A DNA stretch of 41,147 nucleotides from an uncultured Nesterenkonia sp. (GTDB lineage Bacteria > Actinomycetota > Actinomycetes > Actinomycetales > Micrococcaceae). A program made the position numbers and the translations under genes. Under the pieces are notes generated by a model, which did not search any database, had not been told where the DNA came from, and saw only the letters and a program-made list of their open reading frames with translations. Below, piece after piece: positions 22,710-31,506 of this stretch; positions within the stretch are counted from its first letter, which is position 1, and each line of letters opens with the position of its first letter. The stretch is taken from the NCBI GenBank assembly GCA_946222885.1, contig CAMIAK010000017.1, positions 1-41,147 of the forward strand, given 5' to 3'.

Positions 22710-22750
22710 CGGGGTGCCGCGGACGGCCTCGGGCGTGGTGTTCAGCGGGT

Positions 22751-23698
22751 TCAGGGCTTCTCCCCTCCTTCTGCGGCTGGTTCTGCGGATGGGCCGGGAC
22801 GCGCAGTCAGCTCCAGCAGATGGCCGAGCTCCTGCTTGCCGAGGTCCCGTACGCTGCCCTGCTTCTGGTCGCCGATGGTGATCTGGCCGATGGCGGTGCG
22901 GACCAGCCGCAGCACCGGATGGCCGACGTGGTCGAAGATGCGCCGGACGATCCTGTTGCGCCCCGAGTGCAGGGTCACCTCGATCATGCTCCGCTTCCCG
23001 GTGCTTCCCAGGTAGCGGTAGCTGTCCACGGCGATGGGGCCGTCCTCGAGCTCGATGCCCTCCAGCAGCTGCTTGCCGAGGGCCTTCTTCACCGTCCCGG
23101 CGACTTCGACCATGTAGGTCTTGGGCACCTCATAGGAGGGGTGGGTGAGCCGGTGGGCGAGCTCGCCGTCATTGGTGAGCAGCAGCAGGCCCTCGGTCTC
23201 CCGGTCCAGCCGGCCGACATGGACCAGGCGCGCGGAGATCATCTCCCGGGTCAGATGGTCGTTGATCGCCGGACGGCCCTGCGGGTCGGACATGGTGGTC
23301 ACCACGCCGGCGGGCTTGTTGAACATCACGTAGCGGTGCTCGACGTCCAGGCTCAGCCGCACCCCGTCCACATGGATGGTCACGTCCTCCGGACGGACGC
23401 GCACGCCGGGCTCGACGACGACCTTGCCGTCCACCTCCACGCGGCCTTCGGCGATGAGCCCTTCGCAGACCCGCCGGGAGGCGACGCCGGCCTGGGCGAG
23501 GACCTTCTGCAGCCGGATCCCGTCGGGATCATGCACGGCCTCGAAGTTCTGCTCGGCCTCGCTCAGCCGCGGCTTGGAGCGGCGGGTGCCGGAGCTGATG
23601 ATGCGCTGGGGGTCCTCTCCGGCGAAGGGACCGCCGGACCTCCCCGGTGGAGGGGTGCGCGCTGCACGCGCTGCACGCGGCTCTTTCGGGGAATCCAT
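22751..23698 (-). CDS. rluB: 23S rRNA pseudouridine synthase, RluB family
   Basis: A 315-residue enzyme with a basic disordered N-terminus, an S4 RNA-binding domain (about residues 60-120; RLQKVLAQAGVASRRVCEGL) and a catalytic domain with HVGRLDRETEGLLLLTNDG, whose Asp attacks the uridine. It modifies 23S rRNA in the large subunit. It lies 45 bases after scpB in the scp-rluB-tyrA-cmk-der row typical of Actinobacteria. Confidence 0.95.
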   Translation of the reverse strand: MDSPKEPRAARAARTPPPGRSGGPFAGEDPQRIISSGTRRSKPRLSEAEQNFEAVHDPDGIRLQKVLAQAGVASRRVCEGLIAEGRVEVDGKVVVEPGVRVRPEDVTIHVDGVRLSLDVEHRYVMFNKPAGVVTTMSDPQGRPAINDHLTREMISARLVHVGRLDRETEGLLLLTNDGELAHRLTHPSYEVPKTYMVEVAGTVKKALGKQLLEGIELEDGPIAVDSYRYLGSTGKRSMIEVTLHSGRNRIVRRIFDHVGHPVLRLVRTAIGQITIGDQKQGSVRDLGKQELGHLLELTARPGPSAEPAAEGGEKP

Positions 23699-23743
23699 GC
23701 CGGACAGTCTATCGGCCCCGGGATGCGGGAGACGAAGCGGGGC

Positions 23744-24349
23744 CTACTGCTCCTCGCCGAACTCCTCCACGGCGTCCACGCCCGGCAGATGCGGGGAGAG
23801 CTGGGGCAGCTCCTCCACGGAGCCCAGGCCCAGCTTCTCCAGAAAGGCCGGCGTCGTGGTGTAGAGGGTGGCCCCGGTGACGGGGTCGGCGCCGGCGGTG
23901 TCCACCAGGCCGCGGTGGACCAGGGTGCGCACCACGCCGTCCACATTGACCCCGCGGATGGCGGCCACCTGCGAGCGCGCCACCGGCTGGCGGTAGGCGA
24001 TGACGGCGAGCGTCTCCAGGGCTGCCTGGGAGAGCCGGGCGGTCTGCCCGCCCAGGACGAAGGCGGAGACCTGGTCGGCATAGGCCAGCCGGGAGTAGAA
24101 GCGATAGCCTCCGGCGACCTCCCGCAGCTCGTAGCCGCGCTGCCTGCCGCCGCCGGCGCCGTCGGCGTCCAGACGGATCTCATCGAGCAGGGCGACCACC
24201 TGGTGCTCGGAGAGCCGCAGCGCGGCGGCCAGCTCTGCGGCGGTGACCGGCTCCTCGGCCACCATGAGCACCGCCTCCGCCGCAGCCAGGAAGTCCTCAT
24301 GGGCGACCAGCTCACTGGTCTGGTGGTCCTCCAGCGCCGGGTCAGTCAT
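23744..24349 (-). CDS. scpB: Chromosome segregation/condensation protein ScpB
   Basis: A 201-residue kleisin-associated winged-helix protein that joins SMC and ScpA in the condensin complex. Tandem winged helices are visible (FLAAAEAVLMVAEEPVTAAEL, then ALETLAVIAYRQPVARSQVAAIRGVN). The ATG at 24349 overlaps scpA by 8 bases with GAGGAG upstream; a longer frame from 24370 is unlikely. Confidence 0.95.
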   Translation of the reverse strand: MTDPALEDHQTSELVAHEDFLAAAEAVLMVAEEPVTAAELAAALRLSEHQVVALLDEIRLDADGAGGGRQRGYELREVAGGYRFYSRLAYADQVSAFVLGGQTARLSQAALETLAVIAYRQPVARSQVAAIRGVNVDGVVRTLVHRGLVDTAGADPVTGATLYTTTPAFLEKLGLGSVEELPQLSPHLPGVDAVEEFGEEQ

Positions 24350-25160
24350 CGTTCCACTCCTCTTCGGCACGGTTCAGGGCCTCGGTCTCCCCCGCTGCCG
24401 ATCCTGCCCAGGTGATGGTCAGCTCGCCCAGCGGGGCCTCCTGCCGCAGCTCGACGTCGCGGTCCCGGAAGAGCTCCAGCAGCCCTAGGAAGCGCACGAC
24501 GACGACCAGCCGGTTCGCCGCATCGGCAACCAGCTCGGAGAAGCTCGCCGTCCCGGCGGCCCGCAGCGCGGCGGTCATGGTCTCCATCTCCTCGCGGATG
24601 CTGACCGCATGGGCGTGGAGGTGTTCGAGCCGGACGTCGTCGGGCTCCAGGGCAGGGCGGGCGAAGGCCTTCTCCGCGATGGCCTTCAGGTCCTCCGGGG
24701 TGGTCTTCCAGACCAGCTCCGGCATGAGGCCCGCCAGCTGCGGATCGGTCCCGGGCAGGCGCGGGAAGCGGCCTTCGTTCTGCTCGACGGCCTGCTGGAT
24801 GTGCCCGGCGATCTGTTTGAAGGCCCGGTACTGCAGCAGCCGGGCGAAGAGCAGGTCGCGGGCCTCCAGGGCGGCGATGTCCTCCTCGGACTCGACCTCT
24901 CCGCTGGGCAGCAGCTGGGCCGCCTTGAGGTCCAGCAGCGTGGCGGCTATGAGGATGAAGTTGGAGGACTCGTCGAGGGCCTTCTCGTGGGAGAGCTCGC
25001 GGACATAGGCCAGGAACTCGTCGGTGACCGCGGAGAGCGCGACCGTGGTGACGTCCATCTGCCGTTTGGCGATCAGGCCCAGCAGCAGATCGAAGGGTCC
25101 GTCGAAGTTCTCCAGGGAGACGGTGAAGCCGGAGGCCGCGGCATCGGCGTCCTCCGGCAC
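24342..25160 (-). CDS. scpA: Segregation and condensation protein ScpA (kleisin)
   Basis: A 272-residue kleisin of SMC-ScpAB. The N-terminal SMC-contact region reads FDGPFDLLLGLI, with helices through FILIAATLLDLKAAQLLP; the C-terminal winged helix is around 200-260. The GTG start has GAGGAGG 11 bases upstream and lies 20 bases after parA. Coupled to scpB. Confidence 0.95.
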   Translation of the reverse strand: MPEDADAAASGFTVSLENFDGPFDLLLGLIAKRQMDVTTVALSAVTDEFLAYVRELSHEKALDESSNFILIAATLLDLKAAQLLPSGEVESEEDIAALEARDLLFARLLQYRAFKQIAGHIQQAVEQNEGRFPRLPGTDPQLAGLMPELVWKTTPEDLKAIAEKAFARPALEPDDVRLEHLHAHAVSIREEMETMTAALRAAGTASFSELVADAANRLVVVVRFLGLLELFRDRDVELRQEAPLGELTITWAGSAAGETEALNRAEEEWNDD

Positions 25161-25180
25161 GGTTCCCAGAGCCTCCTCGG

Positions 25181-26068
25181 CTATGGCGCCCCTCCTCGTG
25201 CGATGAGCTCGCGGGCCAGCTGCCGGTAGGCCTTCGCACCCTCGTGCTTCTCGGCATAGGAGGTGATCGGCTCGGCGGCCACGGTGGCGTCGGGGAACTT
25301 CACGGTCCGCTTGATGACCGTCTCGAAGACCTTCTCCCCGAAGGCCTCCACGATCCGGCTGATGACTTCCTTGCTGTGCAGGGTCCGCAGATCGACCATG
25401 GTGACCAGCACTCCGTCGACCTCGAGGTCCGGGTTGAGGCGGTCCTGGACCTTCTCGATGGTGTCCACCAGCAGGGCCACGGCACGCAGGGCGAAGAACT
25501 CGGCGACCAGCGGGATGACCACGCCGTGGGCGGCGGTCAGCGCGTTGACGGTCAGCAGGCCCAGCGAGGGCTGGCAGTCGATGATGATGACGTCGTAGTC
25601 GTCGCGGACCTGGCGCAGCGCACGCTCCAGGACCTGTTCGCGGGCCACCTCGTTGACCAGCTGGACCTCAGCCGCGGAGAGGTCGATGTTGGCCGGCAGG
25701 AGGTCGACGCCGTCCACATGGGTGGAGACGATGGCGTCGCGGGCGGTGACCTCACGCTCCATCAGCACGTTGTAGACGGTGGTCTCCAGGTCGTGGGGGC
25801 TGGTGCCCAGCCCGGCCGAGAGCGCGGCCTGCGGGTCGAAGTCGACCATGAGGACCCGGCGGCCGTATTCGGCGAGGGCTGCGCCCAGGTTGATGGCCGA
25901 GGTGGTCTTGCCGACCCCGCCCTTCTGGTTGACCATGGCGATGGTCCGCGCCGGGCCGTGACCGTCCAGGGCCTTGGGCACCGGGAATTCATGCTTGGGG
26001 CGGCCGGTGGGGCCGATGATCGCATCACCGTGGACGGTGAAGAGCTCTCTCGGCTGCTCGCTGGTCAA
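25181..26068 (-). CDS. parA: ParA-family ATPase
   Basis: A ParA/Soj-type deviant Walker ATPase used in chromosome or cargo positioning. Walker A is MVNQKGGVGKTTSAINLG, with MVDFDPQAALSAGLG and IIIDCQPSLGLLTVNAL following. No parB is adjacent; this is the scp-linked paralogue common in Actinobacteria rather than the origin-linked one. The ATG at 26134 adds unlikely residues, so TTG at 26068 with GCGAGG upstream is preferred; the start is uncertain (about 295 residues). The gap to prpE (26069-26188) shows no gene. Confidence 0.88.
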   Translation of the reverse strand: MTSEQPRELFTVHGDAIIGPTGRPKHEFPVPKALDGHGPARTIAMVNQKGGVGKTTSAINLGAALAEYGRRVLMVDFDPQAALSAGLGTSPHDLETTVYNVLMEREVTARDAIVSTHVDGVDLLPANIDLSAAEVQLVNEVAREQVLERALRQVRDDYDVIIIDCQPSLGLLTVNALTAAHGVVIPLVAEFFALRAVALLVDTIEKVQDRLNPDLEVDGVLVTMVDLRTLHSKEVISRIVEAFGEKVFETVIKRTVKFPDATVAAEPITSYAEKHEGAKAYRQLARELIARGGAP

Positions 26069-26188
26069 CGTGTTCCTCGCCTTCCTCTGCGGTCCGCAAC
26101 CCGACCAGACTACCGCGCGGCATGTTTCAGGCAATATGACGGGAGAAGCCGTACTTGAAGGTTGCCGCCGCCGGTCCGGGGACTCCCT

Positions 26189-28150
26189 TCAGGGCCGCGC
26201 CCGCCCCTCCGTGCGCCGCAGCACCGGGACCAGCGCCTCGATCACCGAGGCGTCCTCGATGGTGGAGGGCACCCGGTAGTCCTCGCCGTCGGCGATCTGG
26301 CGCATGGTCTTGCGCAGGATCTTGCCGGAGCGGGTCTTGGGCAGGGCGGCGACGACGGCGACGTCCTTGAAGTCGGCCACCGGTCCGATGGTGCTGCGGA
26401 CCTGAGCGGCGAGCTCGGCGCGCAGCTGCTCCTCCGCGATCTCCGCTCCGCTCTTGAGCACCACGTACCCGGAGGGCCGCTGTCCCTTGAGCTCGTCGGC
26501 CAGACCGATCACCGCGCATTCGGCCACCGCCGGGTGAGCGGCCACCGCCGCCTCGATCTCCCCGGTGGAGAGCCGATGGCCGGCCACGTTGATGACGTCG
26601 TCGGTCCGGCCCATCACGAACACATAGCCGTCCTGGTCGATGTAGCCGGAGTCCCCGGTCGTGTAGCAGCCGGGGAAGGCCGTCAGATAGGAGTCGACGA
26701 ACCGCTGGTCGTCGCCCCAGAGGGTGGCCAGCGTTCCGGGCGGCATGGGCAGCCGGATCACGATGTTGCCCTCCTGTCCGGCGGGCAGGGGCTCACCGAA
26801 GGGGTCCAGCACCTCCACCCGGTACCCGGCGGTGGGAAGGGTCGCGGATCCCTCCTTGACCGGCAGCCGCTCGACCCCCACCGGGTTGGCGGCGATCGGC
26901 CATCCGGTCTCGGTCTGCCACCAGTTGTCGATGACCGGCACGTCCAGGGCCCTGCCGATCCACCGCTGGGTCTCCGGGTCCAACCGCTCCCCGGCGGCGA
27001 AGAGGTACCGCAGCGAGGAGATGTCGTACTCGCCGACCAGCTTCGCCTCCGGGTCCGCCTTGCGGATGGCCCGCAGCGCGGTCGGCGCGGTGAACAGGGA
27101 GCGGATGCCGTGATCCTGCACCAGCCTCCAGAAGGCGCCGGCGTCGGGGGTCCCCACCGGCTTGCCCTCGTAGAGCACTGTGGTCGCCCCCGCCAGCAGC
27201 GGGGCATAGACGATATAGGAGTGCCCGACCACCCACCCGACGTCGGAGGCGGTGAGGATGGTCTGCCCCGGCCCGACGTCGAAGATGGCCGGCAGAGACC
27301 AGCTCAGCGCGACGGCGGTCCCTCCCTGGTCCCGGACCACCCCCTTGGGCCGCCCCGTGGTGCCCGAGGTGTAGAGGATGTAGAGCGGGTCGGTGGCCCG
27401 GACGGTCACCGGGGCGGCAGGCTCCGCCGCTGTGAGCGCGGTCTCCCAGTCGTGCCACTGCACGGCCGGACTCTGCGCCGCCGTCTCTGCGGCGGCCTCC
27501 TCGCGGGTGTGCTCGAACCCCTCACGGGCTGAGACCACCACATGCCGGACGTGGTGCCGGGCCAGCCGCACGGCCTCGGCCACCGTGGGGAGATACTCGA
27601 CCCGCCGCGAAGGTTCGATGCCTCCGGAGGCGGTGAGCAGGACGTCCGGTGCGGCGTCGTCGATGCGGGAGGCGAGCTCCTTGGCGGCGAAGCCCCCGAA
27701 GACCACTGAGTGCACCGCTCCCAGCCGGGCGCAGGCCAGCATGGCGATGGGAGCCTGCGGAACCATCGGCAGGTAGATGATGACCCTGTCCCCGGGGCCG
27801 ACGCCGAGGTCCCTGAGCATCCCCGCCGTGCGGGAGACCTCGTCGAGGAGCTGACGGTAGGTGAAGGACCGCTGCTGGCCCGAGGGGCCGGCGACGGCCG
27901 AGTCGTAGATCAGAGCTGTCTGCTCTCCCCGGCCGGCCTCCACGTGGCGGTCCAGCGCGTTGTGGCAGAGGTTCAGCCTGCCGTCGGGGAACCAGCGGTA
28001 GATCGGGGCTCGGGAGTCGTCCAGCGCCCTCTCCGGGAAGGTCTCCCAGTCCACAGCACGGGCCGCCTCGAGCCAGAACTCCTCCGGACTCTCCACGGAG
28101 CGGGCATAGAGCCCGGCGTAGGTGCTGTGCTGCGTGCGGTCCTCGGCCAT
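26189..28150 (-). CDS. prpE: Propionyl-CoA synthetase (acetyl-CoA synthetase family)
   Basis: A 653-residue AMP-forming acyl-CoA synthetase that activates propionate to feed the methylcitrate cycle. It has the AMP loop LYILYTSGTTGRPKG, WWQTETGWPI, YTTGDSGYID and the acetylatable Lys in TRSGKILRKTMR. The ATG at 28150 has AGGAGG 5 bases before it. It diverges from gntR-prpDBC, and this context makes propionate more likely than acetate. Confidence 0.92.
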   Translation of the reverse strand: MAEDRTQHSTYAGLYARSVESPEEFWLEAARAVDWETFPERALDDSRAPIYRWFPDGRLNLCHNALDRHVEAGRGEQTALIYDSAVAGPSGQQRSFTYRQLLDEVSRTAGMLRDLGVGPGDRVIIYLPMVPQAPIAMLACARLGAVHSVVFGGFAAKELASRIDDAAPDVLLTASGGIEPSRRVEYLPTVAEAVRLARHHVRHVVVSAREGFEHTREEAAAETAAQSPAVQWHDWETALTAAEPAAPVTVRATDPLYILYTSGTTGRPKGVVRDQGGTAVALSWSLPAIFDVGPGQTILTASDVGWVVGHSYIVYAPLLAGATTVLYEGKPVGTPDAGAFWRLVQDHGIRSLFTAPTALRAIRKADPEAKLVGEYDISSLRYLFAAGERLDPETQRWIGRALDVPVIDNWWQTETGWPIAANPVGVERLPVKEGSATLPTAGYRVEVLDPFGEPLPAGQEGNIVIRLPMPPGTLATLWGDDQRFVDSYLTAFPGCYTTGDSGYIDQDGYVFVMGRTDDVINVAGHRLSTGEIEAAVAAHPAVAECAVIGLADELKGQRPSGYVVLKSGAEIAEEQLRAELAAQVRSTIGPVADFKDVAVVAALPKTRSGKILRKTMRQIADGEDYRVPSTIEDASVIEALVPVLRRTEGRARP

Positions 28151-28206
28151 GACGTCCTCCTGCATATCCGCGCGACACTATGATCTGAGTCACACTGTAG
28201 TGGAGA

Positions 28207-28290
28207 TATGTATACATAGATAGGGGCCGAAAGGAGAGGATTGAGGAAATTCACCACTGCCATCGTCAATACGCGCTAAGCATGTATACA
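28207..28290. promoter_or_regulatory. Paired TGTATACA operators between prpE and gntR
   Basis: The perfect 12-bp palindrome TATGTATACATA (28207-28218) and a second ATGTATACA (28282-28290) lie in the 148-base divergent gap, 57 bases before prpE and 8 bases before gntR. Spacing and symmetry suit a GntR/FadR-type dimer controlling both directions. The rest of the gap has no gene. Confidence 0.6.
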
Positions 28291-28298
28291 CTGAGGGT

Positions 28299-29024
28299 AT
28301 GCGAGCAAGTGATGTGGCTTACACCGCACTGCGGGACGACATCGTGGAGGGGCGGCTGGCCCCGGACACCGTCCTGGGCGAGGTCGAGCAGTCGCAGCGC
28401 CTGGGCGTCTCCCGCACCCCGGTCCGTGAGGCCTTCTCCCGGCTCACCGCCGCCGGACTCGCCGTCCAGGCCCCCGGACGCGGCACCGTGGTCAGCCCCA
28501 TCTCTCTCGACGACGTCGACCACCTCTTCGAGCTGCGGATCCCCCTGGAGACCCAGGCCGCCGAGCTCGCCGCGCAGCGCGGGCCCGCCTCTCGCTTCGC
28601 CGAACTCGCCGAACGCTTCGCCGAGGCGGCCCGGCAGAATCCCCCGGCCGCGGCCGAGACCGGCAGCTCCGCCTACTACGCCTTGGCCGGAGAGCTCGAC
28701 GCCGCACTCGACGAGGCCGTCGCCAACCCCTATCTGAGCGGCGCGCTTCAGGGCCTGCGGGTGCATCTGGTCCGCATCCGGCGCCTGGCCCAGGACCAGC
28801 CTGACCGGCTGTCCGCATCAGCGGAGGAGCACCGGGACATCTGCCGCGCCATCGCCGCCGGAGATCCTGAGCTGGCCCGCGCCGTGACCTCGGTGCACCT
28901 GCGCCGCAGCCTCGCCTACATCAAAGCCTCTGCCGAGCAGAAGGCCGCCCCATCCGGCAGAGCTTCTGCCGGGCAGAAGTCCGACTCACCCGAACCGCGT
29001 CAGAAGGAAAGCGTCCCCTCATGA
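28299..29024 (+). CDS. GntR/FadR-family regulator of the prp locus
   Basis: A 241-residue regulator. The N-terminal winged helix reads VAYTALRDDIVEGRLAPDT and SQRLGVSRTPVREAFSRLTAAGL; the C-terminal FCD domain (about residues 75-215) has EEHRDICRAIAAGDPELARAV and a conserved HLRRSL. The tail is disordered, with a repeated SAEQKAAPSG/SAGQK motif. It overlaps prpD by 4 bases (ATGA) and probably responds to a methylcitrate-cycle intermediate. Confidence 0.9.
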   Translation: MRASDVAYTALRDDIVEGRLAPDTVLGEVEQSQRLGVSRTPVREAFSRLTAAGLAVQAPGRGTVVSPISLDDVDHLFELRIPLETQAAELAAQRGPASRFAELAERFAEAARQNPPAAAETGSSAYYALAGELDAALDEAVANPYLSGALQGLRVHLVRIRRLAQDQPDRLSASAEEHRDICRAIAAGDPELARAVTSVHLRRSLAYIKASAEQKAAPSGRASAGQKSDSPEPRQKESVPS

Positions 29025-30538
29025 TCGACCACACCGTCCGTGTCTACCGCAGCGAAGAGAACCTCCCCCGCCAGGACCAGCTGGCCTGGAAGATCGCCGA
29101 GACTGCGGCGGACCCCGTCTCCGTGGATCCCGAGGTCAGCGAGATGGTCATCAACCGGATCATCGACAACGCGGCGGTCGCCGTCGCCTCGCTGAACCGT
29201 GCTCCCATCGTGGCCGCCCGTGCCCAGGCGCTCGACCACCCGGTCTCGGCCAACGGCTCCGGCGCCGCGCTCTTCGGCGTGGACGGCGTCTCCTCCCCCG
29301 AATGGGCGGCCTGGGCCAACGGCGTCGCCGTGCGCGAGCTCGACTATCACGACACCTTCCTGGCCGCCGACTACTCCCACCCCGGGGACAACATCCCCCC
29401 GATCCTGGCCGTCGCCCAGCACACCGGACGCTCCGGGGCCGAGCTGATCCGCGGCGTCGTCACCGGATATGAGATCCAGGTGAACCTGGTCAAGGGCATC
29501 TGCCTGCACAAGCACAAGATCGACCACGTGGCGCACCTGGGCCCCTCCGCCGCGGCCGGCCTCGGCACCCTGCTGGGCCTGGAGAGGGAGACGATCTTCC
29601 AGGCCGTCGGCCAGGCACTGCACACCACGACGGCGACCCGCCAGTCGCGCAAGGGCGAGATCTCCACCTGGAAGGCCCATGCGCCGGCCTTCGCCGGGAA
29701 GATGGCGGTGGAGGCCGTGGACCGCTCGATGCGCGGCCAGACCTCCCCGGTCCCGATCTATGAGGGCGAGGACGGCGTGATCGCCTGGCTGCTGGACGGC
29801 CCGGAGGCCGAGTACACCGTGCCGCTGCCCGCCCCCGGAGAGGCCAAGCGCGCCATCCTGGACACCTACACCAAGGAGCACTCGGCCGAGTACCAGGCTC
29901 AGGCCTGGATCGACCTGGCCCGGAAGCTGCACCGGGAGCACCCGGAGGTGACCGACCCGGCGAACGTCGCCTCGGTGCTGATCCGCACCAGCCACCACAC
30001 CCACTACGTCATCGGCTCCGGGGCCAACGACCCCCAGAAGTACGACCCCACCGCCTCCCGGGAGACGCTGGACCACTCGATCCCCTATATCTTCACCGTG
30101 GCCCTTCAGGACGGGGACTGGCACCACGTGGACTCCTACGCCCCGGAGCGTGCCGGCCGTCCGGACACCGTAGAGCTCTGGCACAGGGTCACCACGGAGG
30201 AGGACCCCGAGTGGACCCGCCGCTACCACTCACCCGACATCACGGAGAAGGCCTTCGGCGGCTCGGTGGAGATCACCCTGGCCGACGGCCGGGTCATCAC
30301 CGATGAGATCGCCGTGGCCGACGCCCACCCGCTGGGTGCCCGGCCCTTCGCCCGGGAGCAGTACATCGCCAAGTTCCGTGCCCTGGCCGAGGGCGTGGTC
30401 GCTCCCGAGGAGATCGACCGCTTCCTCGACGCAGTCCAGCGCCTGGAGACCCTGGAGGCCGGTGAGCTCGGCCAGCTCAACATCCGTGCCGCCGACGGCG
30501 TGATCGACCCGGCCGAGGCACCCCACGGCCTGTTCTGA
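29021..30538 (+). CDS. prpD: 2-methylcitrate dehydratase
   Basis: A 505-residue MmgE/PrpD-family dehydratase that converts 2-methylcitrate to 2-methyl-cis-aconitate. Characteristic segments are AWANGVAVRELDYHDTFLAADYSHPGDN and LDHSIPYIFTVALQDG. It follows gntR with overlap and precedes prpB and prpC. Confidence 0.95.
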   Translation: MIDHTVRVYRSEENLPRQDQLAWKIAETAADPVSVDPEVSEMVINRIIDNAAVAVASLNRAPIVAARAQALDHPVSANGSGAALFGVDGVSSPEWAAWANGVAVRELDYHDTFLAADYSHPGDNIPPILAVAQHTGRSGAELIRGVVTGYEIQVNLVKGICLHKHKIDHVAHLGPSAAAGLGTLLGLERETIFQAVGQALHTTTATRQSRKGEISTWKAHAPAFAGKMAVEAVDRSMRGQTSPVPIYEGEDGVIAWLLDGPEAEYTVPLPAPGEAKRAILDTYTKEHSAEYQAQAWIDLARKLHREHPEVTDPANVASVLIRTSHHTHYVIGSGANDPQKYDPTASRETLDHSIPYIFTVALQDGDWHHVDSYAPERAGRPDTVELWHRVTTEEDPEWTRRYHSPDITEKAFGGSVEITLADGRVITDEIAVADAHPLGARPFAREQYIAKFRALAEGVVAPEEIDRFLDAVQRLETLEAGELGQLNIRAADGVIDPAEAPHGLF

Positions 30539-30564
30539 ACCGGACCTCATGTTCTGAACCGGAT
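30531..30564. repeat. 15-bp tandem duplication at the prpD stop
   Basis: TGTTCTGAACCGGAC (30531-30545) covers the prpD stop codon and recurs as TGTTCTGAACCGGAT (30550-30564), a 19-base period. It looks like a local slippage duplication in the 45-base gap before prpB. Confidence 0.8.
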
Positions 30565-30583
30565 CCGTACGAGAGGACCTCCC

Positions 30584-31495
30584 ATGCTGTACTCAGACAC
30601 CACCCCCGGGCAGAAGCGGAAGAACCTCCGCCAGATGCTCACCCCCGGCGCCGCCCGCCAGTTCCCCGGCAGCTTCACCCCGCTCTCCGCCCCGCTGATC
30701 GAGGAGAAGGGCTTCGATGGCCTCTACGTCTCCGGAGCGGTGCTGGCGAACGAGCTGGGCCTGCCCGACGTCGGGCTCACCACACTCACCGAGGTGGCCC
30801 AGCGCGCCGGACAGATCGCCCGGCTGACCAACCTGCCCACCCTGGTGGACGCCGACACCGGCTTCGGCGAGCCGATGAACGTCGCCCGCACCGTCCAAGA
30901 GCTGGAGGACGCCGGGATCGCCGGATGCCACATCGAGGATCAGTTCAACCCCAAGCGCTGCGGCCACCTGGACGGCAAGAACATGGTGGACCTGGAGACC
31001 GCCACCAAACGCATCCGGGCCGCGGCCGATGGACGACGGGATGAGAACTTCCTGGTGATGGCCCGCACCGATCTCCGCGCGGCCGAAGGTCTGGACGCCG
31101 CCGTCGACCGGGCGAAGGCCCTGGTGGACGCCGGTGCCGACGCCATCTTCCCGGAGGCCCTGCGGGGGCTCGAGGAGTTCGAGGCGGTCTGCTCCGCCGT
31201 CGAGGTGCCGGTGCTGGCGAATATGACCGAGTTCGGCAAGTCCGAACTGTTCACCCGGGACCAGCTGGCGGCGACCGGCGTCGCACTGATCATCTACCCG
31301 GTGACCTCCCTGCGTTCGGCCATGGGAGCGGTGGAGCGGACCCTGGACGTCCTGCGCGAACAGGGCACCCAGCAGCCCGCGGTGGAACAGATGATGACCC
31401 GCGCACGGCTCTACGAGCTCGTGGACTACGAGGCCTACAACACGTTCGACACCGGCATCTTCAACTTCGAGGTGCCGGATGAGTTCAAGACCTGA
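30584..31495 (+). CDS. prpB: Methylisocitrate lyase
   Basis: A 303-residue isocitrate-lyase-superfamily enzyme that splits 2-methylisocitrate to pyruvate and succinate. Visible motifs are DADTGFGEP, IEDQFNPKRCGHLDGK with the catalytic cysteine, and MARTDLRA. GAGAGG lies upstream of the ATG. Confidence 0.96.
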   Translation: MLYSDTTPGQKRKNLRQMLTPGAARQFPGSFTPLSAPLIEEKGFDGLYVSGAVLANELGLPDVGLTTLTEVAQRAGQIARLTNLPTLVDADTGFGEPMNVARTVQELEDAGIAGCHIEDQFNPKRCGHLDGKNMVDLETATKRIRAAADGRRDENFLVMARTDLRAAEGLDAAVDRAKALVDAGADAIFPEALRGLEEFEAVCSAVEVPVLANMTEFGKSELFTRDQLAATGVALIIYPVTSLRSAMGAVERTLDVLREQGTQQPAVEQMMTRARLYELVDYEAYNTFDTGIFNFEVPDEFKT

Positions 31496-31506
31496 GGAGG
31501 TCTGTG

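Noticed and set aside
22820..24415. 531-codon open frame on the plus strand across rluB and scpB
   Set aside because: Low-complexity Gly/Leu/His-rich translation antisense to real genes.
28150..28298. A third small gene or RNA in the prpE-gntR gap
   Set aside because: No frame with a ribosome binding site and no stable long hairpin beyond the operator palindromes.
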